From Scatomonas sp963661545 (lineage in GTDB: Bacteria > Bacillota > Clostridia > Lachnospirales > Lachnospiraceae), in assembly GCA_963661545.1 (NCBI GenBank), contig CAVLCU010000003.1, forward strand, positions 1 through 45,314: DNA of 45,314 nt, in the 5' to 3' direction. This document shows, one piece after another, positions 1 through 7,278 of this stretch. A model generated the notes under the pieces. That model saw only the letters and a list, made by a program, of their open reading frames with translations, was not told where the DNA came from and made no database searches. Made by a program: the position numbers and the translations under genes. Position 1 is the stretch's first letter. The number at the start of each line of letters is the position of its first letter.

Positions 1-1
1 G

Positions 2-97
2 CGTGTCATAAAGCCCTTCCCCCACCGACATGCGAGCATGTCGTGGGCTCAGGCCTTTGACACTGTAATCAATCACAGCATCGAAAAGGAGAAATAA
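2..97 (+). CDS. 3' end of an unidentified gene (partial)
   Basis: The frame beginning at base 2 is open for 31 codons and ends at TAA 95-97. Its last residues include the stretch HRHASMSWAQAFD. The stop lies 3 bases before the TTG start of the sortase gene, and the ribosome binding site of that gene lies inside this tail, which fits an operon. The upstream part is outside the window and I do not recognise the family. Only the tight spacing and the open frame support it. Confidence 0.5.
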   Translation, partial: RVIKPFPHRHASMSWAQAFDTVINHSIEKEK

Positions 98-100
98 CCC

Positions 101-952
101 TTGTCTCAGAAGAAAAACCAAAAGAAAAAGCAAAAAAAAGGACAAAAAAAGAAGGGCGGCATCGGCAATGTCCTGTTGACCCTGGGGATCTGTATCTGTG
201 TCGGCGTCATGGGATATTCGATTTATCGCCTGTCCTCTGCGGCTTTGGAATATAAGGCGGGAGAAGATGAGTATGAGGGCCTGAAGCAATATACGACCCT
301 GGTGGCGGAGACCCAGGACTCGGACACAGGGGAGACCCAGACCCAGACGGATCCCTCCGCGCTCACGGCAGAGACGGTTACGGCGACTCCGCCGATCAGC
401 GTAGATTTTGCTTCCCTCCAGGCCATTAACCCGGATATTGTGGGCTGGCTTTATGTGGAGGCTTTGGATATCAGTTATCCGGTGGTGCACGGAACAGATA
501 ACGATTATTACCTGCATCGAACCTTTGAGCGGAAGGACAATTTTGCCGGAACCCTATTCGTGGAATACCGCAACGGCCGGGATTTTAAGGATCCCAATAC
601 CATTATCTATGGACACAATATGAAGAACCAATCTATGTTTGGTAAGCTGAAGTTTTTAAAGGAGCAGAATAAGTTTGCAGACAGCCCCTATTTCTGGGTC
701 TTGACGCCGGACTACAATTACCGCTATCAGATCTTCAGCATGCAGGTAACGGAAGCGGACGGGGAGGTCTATACCCTCTTCACCAACCCAGGGGATGAAT
801 TCGTGGAATATCTGAACAAACGGAAGCAGGAATCCGAGGTGGCCTGCGGAGATTTCAGCTTTTATTCGGACTCTCGGATTGTGACCCTGTCTACCTGTAC
901 CAGCAATGAGGTCCAGCGCTTTGTGGTCCAGGGCCTTTTGATCTCACGCTGA
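101..952 (+). CDS. srtB: class B sortase
   Basis: A 283-residue membrane-anchored cysteine transpeptidase. Sortase B enzymes cleave a sorting signal and attach surface proteins to peptidoglycan or build pilin-like polymers on the outer face of the membrane. A lysine-rich cytoplasmic tail (residues 1-20) is followed by one membrane segment (about 22-42), a Thr/Asp-rich linker and the sortase domain from about residue 97. The catalytic triad is visible: His172 in IIYGHNM, Cys266 in TLSTCTS and Arg273. The start is TTG, chosen because AAAAGGAG sits 8-9 bases upstream and no better codon precedes the membrane segment. No substrate with an obvious sorting signal is in the window. Confidence 0.93.
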   Translation: MSQKKNQKKKQKKGQKKKGGIGNVLLTLGICICVGVMGYSIYRLSSAALEYKAGEDEYEGLKQYTTLVAETQDSDTGETQTQTDPSALTAETVTATPPISVDFASLQAINPDIVGWLYVEALDISYPVVHGTDNDYYLHRTFERKDNFAGTLFVEYRNGRDFKDPNTIIYGHNMKNQSMFGKLKFLKEQNKFADSPYFWVLTPDYNYRYQIFSMQVTEADGEVYTLFTNPGDEFVEYLNKRKQESEVACGDFSFYSDSRIVTLSTCTSNEVQRFVVQGLLISR

Positions 953-1115
953 GAGAAGAAAGGGAAAGCAAGAGAAAACAAGCAAGCAAGAATCGGCTGG
1001 TGTGAGCAGGCCGGGGGGGCAGGTGATTCTCCGCCAAGAGGGAAGATGGAGCCGGAGGAAGCCATCTGCCGCATGGGCAGGCGATGTTCCCCTTGTGGGA
1101 GAAAGGAAGGAAAGG

Positions 1116-1877
1116 ATGGAACAGAAGGACCAGATGCAGGCTCAGGTGCAAGACCAGGTGAAGGAGCTGCAGGAGATTATAGACAGGCACGATAATCTGG
1201 TATTTTTCGGCGGTGCAGGAGTGTCTACGGAGAGCGGTATTCCGGACTTTCGCAGCGTAGACGGTCTCTATCATCAGACCTATGCCTATCCCCCGGAGAC
1301 CATTCTCGGCCATAGCTTTTTCGTGAGAAATCCGGAGGAGTTCTATCGCTTTTATCATGACAAGATGCTGGCCTTGGATGCCAAACCCAATGAGGCCCAC
1401 CGCAAGCTGGCAAAGCTGGAGCAGGCGGGCAAGCTGAAGGCTGTGATTACCCAGAATATCGATGGACTCCACCAGGCGGCGGGGAGCAGGAAGGTGCTGG
1501 AGCTGCACGGGAGCGTCCATAGGAATTATTGCACCAAATGTCATGCTTTCTATGATGCTTCCTATATGGCAGCTGCCTCCGGCATTCCCAGGTGCAGGGT
1601 CTGCGGGGCAACCATTAAGCCGGATGTGGTTCTCTATGAGGAGGGTCTGGACACCCAGACCATCCGGGAGGCCATTACAGCTATTTCCCGGGCTCAGGTT
1701 CTGATTGTGGGAGGAACCTCCCTGGTGGTCTATCCGGCAGCGGGGCTGGTGGATTACTTTCAGGGGGACAAGATTGTCCTCATCAATAAGGGAGCCACTG
1801 GTATGGATGGCAGGGCGGACCTCCTGATCCAGGCCCCCATCGGGCAGGTATTGCGTCAGATTTCTGTCGAAGTGTGA
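1116..1877 (+). CDS. cobB: NAD-dependent protein deacylase, sirtuin (SIR2) family
   Basis: A 253-residue sirtuin that uses NAD+ to remove acyl groups from lysines. The NAD-binding motif FGGAGVSTESGIPDFR is at about residues 31-46 and TQNIDGLH at 112-119. The catalytic histidine is His131 (LELHGSVH), and four zinc ligands are Cys139, Cys142, Cys160 and Cys163. The frame is open upstream to an ATG at 1002, but the ATG at 1116 is preferred because GGAAGGAAAGG lies just before it and the family starts close to this point. It follows the sortase at 163 bases and precedes a DUF951 gene at 44 bases. No cellular target can be inferred. Confidence 0.93.
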   Translation: MEQKDQMQAQVQDQVKELQEIIDRHDNLVFFGGAGVSTESGIPDFRSVDGLYHQTYAYPPETILGHSFFVRNPEEFYRFYHDKMLALDAKPNEAHRKLAKLEQAGKLKAVITQNIDGLHQAAGSRKVLELHGSVHRNYCTKCHAFYDASYMAAASGIPRCRVCGATIKPDVVLYEEGLDTQTIREAITAISRAQVLIVGGTSLVVYPAAGLVDYFQGDKIVLINKGATGMDGRADLLIQAPIGQVLRQISVEV

Positions 1878-1921
1878 CAGAAGAGAAAGAACCATAGAGG
1901 GTAAAACAAAGAGGTGGGAAG

Positions 1922-2113
1922 ATGGAATATGCCTTTGAAGTAGGAGCAGTTGTGAAGCTGAAGAAGGCGCATCCCTGTGGCAGTCAGGAATGGGAGATCC
2001 TGCGGGTGGGAGCGGACTTTCGCCTGAAATGCTTAGGCTGCGGTCACCAGATGATGGTTCCCAGAAAGATGGTGGCCAAGAATGCCCGGGGTCTGCGGCC
2101 GGCTGCCCAATAG
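1922..2113 (+). CDS. DUF951 family small protein
   Basis: A 63-residue protein with the DUF951 pattern: a short KOW-like N-terminal barrel (GAVVKLKKAHPCGS), then EWEILRVGADFRLKC and LGCGHQM. Cys19, Cys37 and Cys40 could bind a metal, but this is not proven. An AGGTGGG ribosome binding site precedes the ATG. In many Clostridia this small gene lies next to rpsF-ssb-rpsR. Here ssb follows but neither ribosomal gene is present. The molecular role is unknown, and nucleic-acid binding is only a guess from the fold. Confidence 0.85.
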   Translation: MEYAFEVGAVVKLKKAHPCGSQEWEILRVGADFRLKCLGCGHQMMVPRKMVAKNARGLRPAAQ

Positions 2114-2142
2114 GGAATAGGCAGGGCCAGCCGCCATGGGAG

Positions 2143-2171
2143 TTTACTTTTTGACGGGTTTATGGTATCAT
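2143..2171 (+). promoter_or_regulatory. candidate sigma-A promoter for ssb
   Basis: TTTACT (2143-2148) and TATCAT (2166-2171) are separated by 17 bases, about 45 bases upstream of the ssb start. It is the only reasonable promoter match in the 106-base gap between the DUF951 gene and ssb. Confidence 0.45.
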
Positions 2172-2219
2172 TAGGGGACGTGATAGACAAAAATCCAATG
2201 GATACCGAGGTAAGTGATT

Positions 2220-2699
2220 ATGAATAAAGTGATTTTGATGGGAAGATTGACCCGAGACCCCGAAGTTCGCTATTCTGCCGGGGACAACTCCCTTGCAGTG
2301 GCCAGGTATACCCTGGCTGTGGATCGGCGCTTCCGCAGAGATTCCGACCAGGGACAGACCGCAGATTTTATCAGCTGTGTTGTCTTTGGAAGAGGTGCAG
2401 AATTTGCAGAGAAGTATTTTCATCAGGGGATTAAGATTCTTGTAACCGGTCGGATCCAGACCGGAAGTTATACCAACCGGGAGGGTCAGAAGGTCTATAC
2501 CACAGAGGTGGTGGTGGAGGACCAGGAGTTTGCCGAGAGCAAGGCTGCCAGCTCGGAGAATAGCGGCGGATACCGTTCCTCCTACCAGCAGCCGTCAGCG
2601 GGTTCTGCCGCACCGGCAGCCGGTGGGCAGCCATCTTCTTCTGTGGATGGATTTATGAATATTCCGGACGGAATCGACGAGGAACTGCCGTTTGCCTGA
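2220..2699 (+). CDS. ssb: single-stranded DNA-binding protein
   Basis: A 159-residue SSB that coats single-stranded DNA during replication, repair and recombination. The OB fold begins MNKVILMGRLTRDPEVRYS and spans roughly residues 1-108. It is followed by a Ser/Gly/Pro-rich flexible linker and an acidic tail ending DEELPFA. The usual tip ends in Pro-Phe, so the extra terminal alanine is worth noting. An in-frame GTG at 2214 is also possible, but GAGG at 2206-2209 is better spaced for the ATG at 2220. The usual flanking genes rpsF and rpsR are absent on both sides. Confidence 0.95.
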   Translation: MNKVILMGRLTRDPEVRYSAGDNSLAVARYTLAVDRRFRRDSDQGQTADFISCVVFGRGAEFAEKYFHQGIKILVTGRIQTGSYTNREGQKVYTTEVVVEDQEFAESKAASSENSGGYRSSYQQPSAGSAAPAAGGQPSSSVDGFMNIPDGIDEELPFA

Positions 2700-2717
2700 G
2701 ATATGGCACACGTAAGG

Positions 2718-2747
2718 GGCGGTCGGCCTGAGGTCGGCCGCCTTTCT
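2718..2747 (+). terminator. hairpin after ssb, probable intrinsic terminator
   Basis: An 11-bp stem (GGCGGTCGGCC with GGTCGGCCGCC, including two G-T pairs) closes a 3-base loop and is followed by TTTCT. The T-run is short, so termination may be partial and some transcription may continue into gdpP. Confidence 0.6.
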
Positions 2748-2818
2748 AAGGCTTGGACCCAGGCGGAAGCAGGTTTTGACCGGTGCTTTCACAGGTTCTG
2801 CCCTGGAGGAGTAGTGGG

Positions 2819-4876
2819 ATGAATAAGACGAACAGAATCAGATTAAGCGGACAGATTCTCGCCTATTTAAAGTGTCCCTTTTGGCTATTGCTTTTTCTGA
2901 TAGCAATGAATGTGGGCGTCTATTTTGTGGATGCCAATGCAGGGATCCTGGTCAGCGGAGGACTTCTGGTCTATCTGATCCTGGCTCTGGCCTTTTACTA
3001 CAGGAAACGAGCCTTGGTCCTGCGGGATCTGATTGATTTTGCAGCCCAATATGGCCAGGTACAGAGTCAGCTGATGAAGGATTTTGCCCTGCCTTATGCC
3101 CTTCTGGATGATGAGGGCAAGGTTCTGTGGTTTAATCAGGAATTCGCCTCCCTGACCGGCAAGGAGGAAGATAAGTATCGCAAGTCCATTACCAATATTT
3201 TCTCCGGACTTACCGTGGAGAAGTTCCCGGCAGCAGGAGAAGAGGCGGATTATTATTTCTCCTATATGCGGCTGGATTTCCGGGCCCGCATTAAGAATGT
3301 CAGAGTCGATGCCATCGTGGACGATGGGGAGATTGTGCCCCTGGAGGAGGAAGAGCCGGTGAGCATCTATGCTCTCTATCTCTTTGACGAGACCCAGCTG
3401 AATACCTACATCCACAAGTATGAGGATGAGACCATGGTGACGGGTCTGCTTTACCTGGACAATTATGAGGAAGCCCTGGAAAGCGTAGAGGAGGTTCGAC
3501 GGTCCCTGCTGACGGCTCTGATTGACCGGAAGATCAACAAGTATTTTAATGATATCGACGGTCTGGTCAAGAAGTTCGAAAAAGACAAGTATTTCCTGGT
3601 TATGCGAACCCGATCCCTGAATGAGTTGAAGACCATGAAGTTCAATATCCTGGAAGAGGTCAAGACAGTCAATATCGGCAATGAGATGGCTGTGACCATC
3701 AGCATGGGGATCGGCGCCAACAGCGGCTCCTATGCCAGGGATGCAGAGCATGCTCGGATTGCCATTGATCTGGCTCTGGGACGGGGCGGGGACCAGGTGG
3801 TGCTCAAGGATGGGGAGAGGATCCTCTATTTCGGCGGCAAAACCCAGGCTGTGGAGAAAACTACCCGGGTGAAGGCTCGGGTGAAGGCTCATGCCCTCAA
3901 GGAATTTATGGACAGCAATGAGAAGATCATTGTCATGGGTCATAAGATCATTGATGTGGATTCCTTTGGAGCCTCCATCGGAATCTATCGGGCGGCCAAG
4001 AGCCTGGGCAAGAAGGTTCATATCGTGATTGATCAGCCTACCTCCTCCATTCGTCCCCTGATGGACAGCTTTTTGCAATGTCCCGATTACGAGCCCCATA
4101 TGTTTCTGAGCTGTCACGAGGCCTGCGAGATGGCGGATGACCAGACCTTGGTGGTGGTGGTGGATACCAATCGCCCCAGTTATACGGAATGTCAGGAGCT
4201 GTTGAATATTTCCAAGACCATCGTGGTGCTGGATCATCATCGCCAGGGGAATGAGGTGATTCAGAATTCGGTTCTGTCTTATATCGAACCCTATGCTTCC
4301 TCCGCCTGTGAGATGGTGGCGGAGATCCTTCAATATTTTGCAGACGGCATTCGGATCAAGAATATCGAGGCGGATGCCATCTATGCAGGAATTGTGATGG
4401 ATACTGACAATTTCCTGCAGAAAACCGGTGTACGAACCTTTGAGGCAGCTGCTTTCCTGCGCCGCTGCGGGGCGGATGTGACCCGGGTTCGCAAGCTCTT
4501 CCGGGAGAATATGGAGGATTACCGGGCCCGAGGGGAGACCATCCGCAATGCAGAGCTTTTCCGGGAGGTCTTTGCTATCTCAGAATGTCCCGGCAATTCT
4601 GTGGACAGCCCCACCATCGTGGGAGCCCAGGCGGCCAATGAACTGCTGAATATCGTAGGGGTTAAGGCTTCTTTTGTCCTGACAGAGTACAAGGGCAGGA
4701 TCTATATCAGTGCCAGAGCCATTGACGAGGTCAATGTGCAGATCATCATGGAAAGGATGGGGGGAGGCGGCCATCTGAATATGGCCGGCTGTCAGCTGGA
4801 ATCCTCCTCCATGCAGGAGGCCAGGGAATATTTGAAGGATGTGTTAACAGAGATGTTGGACGGAGGAGAGATCTAA
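2819..4876 (+). CDS. gdpP: cyclic-di-AMP phosphodiesterase GdpP (DHH/DHHA1)
   Basis: A 685-residue membrane phosphodiesterase that degrades c-di-AMP, a signal controlling osmolyte and cell-wall homeostasis. There are two membrane segments (about 21-38 and 43-61), a PAS domain (about 83-150), a degenerate GGDEF domain (GRGGDQ near 322 instead of GGDEF), and the catalytic DHH domain with GHKIIDVDSFG (374-384), VVVVDTN, and DHH at 472-474. The DHHA1 domain has GGGGHLNMAG near the C-terminus. All expected metal-ligand aspartates and histidines appear present. ATG 2819 is chosen over an earlier in-frame ATG because GGAGGAG lies 8 bases upstream. It is followed by rplI at 3 bases, the usual Firmicutes order gdpP-rplI-dnaB. 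Confidence 0.95.
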   Translation: MNKTNRIRLSGQILAYLKCPFWLLLFLIAMNVGVYFVDANAGILVSGGLLVYLILALAFYYRKRALVLRDLIDFAAQYGQVQSQLMKDFALPYALLDDEGKVLWFNQEFASLTGKEEDKYRKSITNIFSGLTVEKFPAAGEEADYYFSYMRLDFRARIKNVRVDAIVDDGEIVPLEEEEPVSIYALYLFDETQLNTYIHKYEDETMVTGLLYLDNYEEALESVEEVRRSLLTALIDRKINKYFNDIDGLVKKFEKDKYFLVMRTRSLNELKTMKFNILEEVKTVNIGNEMAVTISMGIGANSGSYARDAEHARIAIDLALGRGGDQVVLKDGERILYFGGKTQAVEKTTRVKARVKAHALKEFMDSNEKIIVMGHKIIDVDSFGASIGIYRAAKSLGKKVHIVIDQPTSSIRPLMDSFLQCPDYEPHMFLSCHEACEMADDQTLVVVVDTNRPSYTECQELLNISKTIVVLDHHRQGNEVIQNSVLSYIEPYASSACEMVAEILQYFADGIRIKNIEADAIYAGIVMDTDNFLQKTGVRTFEAAAFLRRCGADVTRVRKLFRENMEDYRARGETIRNAELFREVFAISECPGNSVDSPTIVGAQAANELLNIVGVKASFVLTEYKGRIYISARAIDEVNVQIIMERMGGGGHLNMAGCQLESSSMQEAREYLKDVLTEMLDGGEI

Positions 4877-4879
4877 CTT

Positions 4880-5326
4880 ATGAAAGTGATTTTATTGGAA
4901 GATGTGAAGAGTCTGGGAAAGAGAGGCCAGATTGTCAATGTAAGCGACGGATATGCCAGGAATATGCTGATTCCCAAGAAGCTGGGGGCAGAGGCTACGC
5001 CGAAGAATCTCAATGACCTGAAGCTGCAGAAGGCCCATGAGGAGAAGGTGGCCCAGGAGAATCTGGAAGCTGCCAGGGCCTTCGGGGAGCGGATATCCGC
5101 CAGTCAGGTTAGGGTAGCCATCAAGACCGGAGAGGGGGGCAAGGCCTTTGGCTCTGTCTCCGCCAAGGAGATCGCAGAGGCAGCTAAGGAACAGCTGGGT
5201 TTTGAACTGGACAAGAAGAAGCTGGTGCTGGAGGGACCCATCAAGGAGCTGGGAGTCTTCCAGGTGGCCGTGAAGCTGCATCCCCAGGTGACCGCTCAGC
5301 TGAAGGTTCAGGTGGAGGAAGCCTAA
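4880..5326 (+). CDS. rplI: 50S ribosomal protein L9
   Basis: 148 residues, the normal family length. The N-terminal rRNA-binding domain contains KSLGKRGQIVNVSDGYARN and the IPKKLG segment. A long charged connecting helix follows and then the C-terminal domain with GEGGKAFGSVSAKEI. It binds 23S rRNA near the L1 stalk. It lies 3 bases after gdpP and 131 bases before dnaB, a conserved arrangement. Confidence 0.97.
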   Translation: MKVILLEDVKSLGKRGQIVNVSDGYARNMLIPKKLGAEATPKNLNDLKLQKAHEEKVAQENLEAARAFGERISASQVRVAIKTGEGGKAFGSVSAKEIAEAAKEQLGFELDKKKLVLEGPIKELGVFQVAVKLHPQVTAQLKVQVEEA

Positions 5327-5371
5327 AGCAGGTGCGGAACAATCGTACAGCAGGTGCGGAGCGATCCGTAT
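5327..5371 (+). repeat. 22-bp imperfect tandem repeat after rplI
   Basis: Two adjacent copies of a unit starting AGCAGGTGCGGA and ending near ATCGTAC / ATCCGTAT lie directly after the rplI stop. The function is unknown. The second copy runs into the TAACCACAGG module described separately. Confidence 0.7.
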
Positions 5372-5395
5372 AACCACAGGCGGGGGCTTTTCCCC
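5365..5395 (+). repeat. TAACCACAGG-hairpin module, copy 1
   Basis: TCCGTATAACCACAGG (5365-5380) is followed by a short GGGG/CCCC hairpin (5382-5395). It lies between rplI and dnaB. Two related copies occur at 28093 and 37787. The sequence is not a clear terminator because no T-run follows. Confidence 0.5.
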
Positions 5396-5457
5396 TAAAA
5401 CCAATTGAAAGCCGCTATAAGACGAGTCCGGGAGCAGGTACAAGGGAGGAGAGATCC

Positions 5458-6807
5458 ATGGAGGAGGCGCTGATCAAGAGAATATTGCCCCATAGCGTAG
5501 AGGCGGAGCAATCCGTGATCGGTTCCATGCTGATGGGGCGGGAGGCCATTCTGGCTGCCTCGGAGATTCTCACCAGTGAGGACTTCTATCAGCACCAATA
5601 TGGAATTGTCTTCGATGCCATGGTGGAGCTCTATAATGAGGGCAAGGCGGTGGATGTCATCACCTTGCAGAATCGCCTCAAGGAGAAGGATGTCCCTCCG
5701 GAGATCTCCGGCATGGAATTCGTCCGGGATCTTCTTAAGGCGGTTCCCACCTCTGTGAATGTCAGAAATTATGCGGAGATTGTCAGCCAAAAGGCCCTTT
5801 TGCGCCGCCTGATCCGGGCAACGGAGGAGGTGGAGAATGCCTGCTATCTCAACAAAGAGCCGGTGGAGGAGATTCTGGAGCAGTCGGAGAAGAAGCTCTT
5901 TCAGATCTTTCAGCAGAGGAATTCCCAGGACCTGGTGCCCATTCGTCAAGTGGTCATGGATACCTTGGAAATCATTGAAAAAGCCTCCAAGACCAAGGGA
6001 AATGTGACGGGATTGGCTACCGGTTTTACGGATTTGGATTACAAGACTTCAGGCTTCCAGAACTCGGATCTGATTCTGGTGGCAGCCAGGCCCTCCATGG
6101 GCAAGACCGCCCTGGTTCTTAATATTGCAGAGTATATGGCTTTTAAGCAGAACAAGGCAGTAGCCATTTTCAGCCTGGAGATGTCCAAGCAGCAGCTGAT
6201 GAACCGACTTTTTGCCATGGAGTCCCGGGTCAATTCCCAGAGTCTGCGGACAGGGGATCTGAAGGATGAGGACTGGGGAAAGCTAATTGAAAGCGCCGGA
6301 GTTATCGGGGATTCCAAGCTGATCATAGACGATACCCCGGGCATCACGGTGCGGGAGCTCCGCTCCAAATGCAGAAAATATAAGCTGGAGCATGGCCTGG
6401 ACATTGTGATGATCGATTACCTCCAGCTCATGTCCGGCGGAGGGGGCCGCAGCAGCGATTCCCGTCAGCAGGAGATCTCCGATATCTCCCGCTCTTTGAA
6501 GGCCCTGGCTCGGGAATTGAACGTTCCCGTTGTCGCCCTGTCCCAGTTGAGCCGGGCTGTGGAGAGCCGAACCGACCATCGCCCCATGCTGTCTGACCTG
6601 CGAGAGTCCGGCGCCATCGAACAGGATGCGGACATGGTCATGTTCATCTACAGAGACGACTATTATCATAAGGACTCCGAGATGAAGGGAGTGGCGGAGA
6701 TTATCATAGCCAAGCAGAGAAATGGCCCTATCGGGACCATCAACCTGGTATGGCTGCCAGATTATACCAAGTTCATGAACATGGAACAGGGCTCCCGGCG
6801 GACATAA
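5458..6807 (+). CDS. dnaB: replicative DNA helicase DnaB
   Basis: 449 residues, normal for the hexameric replicative helicase that unwinds DNA 5'-3' at the fork. The N-terminal domain (about 8-110) starts with PHSVEAEQSVIGSML. The RecA-like ATPase has Walker A ARPSMGKTA at about 210-218, Walker B IVMIDYLQLM, and the late motif SDLRESGAIEQDADMV. AGGGAGGAGAGATCC precedes the ATG. It is the last gene of the rightward block, because a strong bidirectional hairpin follows. Confidence 0.97.
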   Translation: MEEALIKRILPHSVEAEQSVIGSMLMGREAILAASEILTSEDFYQHQYGIVFDAMVELYNEGKAVDVITLQNRLKEKDVPPEISGMEFVRDLLKAVPTSVNVRNYAEIVSQKALLRRLIRATEEVENACYLNKEPVEEILEQSEKKLFQIFQQRNSQDLVPIRQVVMDTLEIIEKASKTKGNVTGLATGFTDLDYKTSGFQNSDLILVAARPSMGKTALVLNIAEYMAFKQNKAVAIFSLEMSKQQLMNRLFAMESRVNSQSLRTGDLKDEDWGKLIESAGVIGDSKLIIDDTPGITVRELRSKCRKYKLEHGLDIVMIDYLQLMSGGGGRSSDSRQQEISDISRSLKALARELNVPVVALSQLSRAVESRTDHRPMLSDLRESGAIEQDADMVMFIYRDDYYHKDSEMKGVAEIIIAKQRNGPIGTINLVWLPDYTKFMNMEQGSRRT

Positions 6808-6814
6808 GAATAAG

Positions 6815-6857
6815 AAAGAGGAGGAAGTTCTCGGTATAGAGACTTCCTCCTCTTTTT
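6815..6857. terminator. bidirectional terminator between dnaB and ferredoxin
   Basis: A perfect 14-bp inverted repeat (AAAGAGGAGGAAGT at 6815-6828 and its complement at 6842-6855) with T-runs on both strands. It can end both dnaB (+) and the ferredoxin gene (-). Confidence 0.92.
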
Positions 6858-6884
6858 GGAAAAACTTCTTCTTGTTCTTCCGGA

Positions 6885-7055
6885 TTATTCAGCAGAAATT
6901 GCTCCGGTGGGGCATGCATCCTCGCAGGAACCGCAATCTACACAGGCATCAGCGTCGATTTCGTACTTTCCGTCTCCCTCGCTGATTGCGTCTACCGGGC
7001 ACTCCCCTACGCAGGTACCACAAGATACACATTCATCAGAAATAACACGTGCCAT
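6885..7055 (-). CDS. 2[4Fe-4S] ferredoxin
   Basis: A 56-residue clostridial-type ferredoxin, a soluble low-potential electron carrier. The two cluster motifs are clear: CVSCGTCVGECP and CVDCGSCEDACP, the second followed by TGAISAE at the C-terminus. The length is typical of clostridial ferredoxins (about 55). AAGGAGG sits 8 bases before the ATG at 7055. It has its own promoter and terminator, so it is probably monocistronic. It may serve several redox enzymes, and no direct partner is adjacent. Confidence 0.95.
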   Translation of the reverse strand: MARVISDECVSCGTCVGECPVDAISEGDGKYEIDADACVDCGSCEDACPTGAISAE

Positions 7056-7115
7056 CACTTTATCCTCCTTATATTAACAAGAGTAAACTTGAACCCTCCA
7101 AACGGTTCTTAACCC

Positions 7116-7144
7116 ATTCTATAATATCTTTTCACAGAATACAA
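7116..7144 (-). promoter_or_regulatory. sigma-A promoter of the ferredoxin gene
   Basis: On the minus strand TTGTAT (7144-7139) and TAGAAT (7121-7116) are 17 bases apart, about 60 bases upstream of the ferredoxin start. The rest of the gap to 7278 shows nothing else I can support. Confidence 0.6.
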
Positions 7145-7278
7145 GTATAAATTTACGTACATTTCAATAAAAAACCAGCTTTTCAAGAGAAATGTTTGGT
7201 TAATTTGAACTAACTGCACCGACAGGCCTTTTTTCGCAGATCAGGGGATAAGAGCCTTCGCCTGGCGGCTGGGATGAT

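Noticed and set aside
5365..5395. Terminator between rplI and dnaB
   Set aside because: The GGGG/CCCC hairpin is short and followed by TAAAACC without a T-run. It is recorded only as a module copy.
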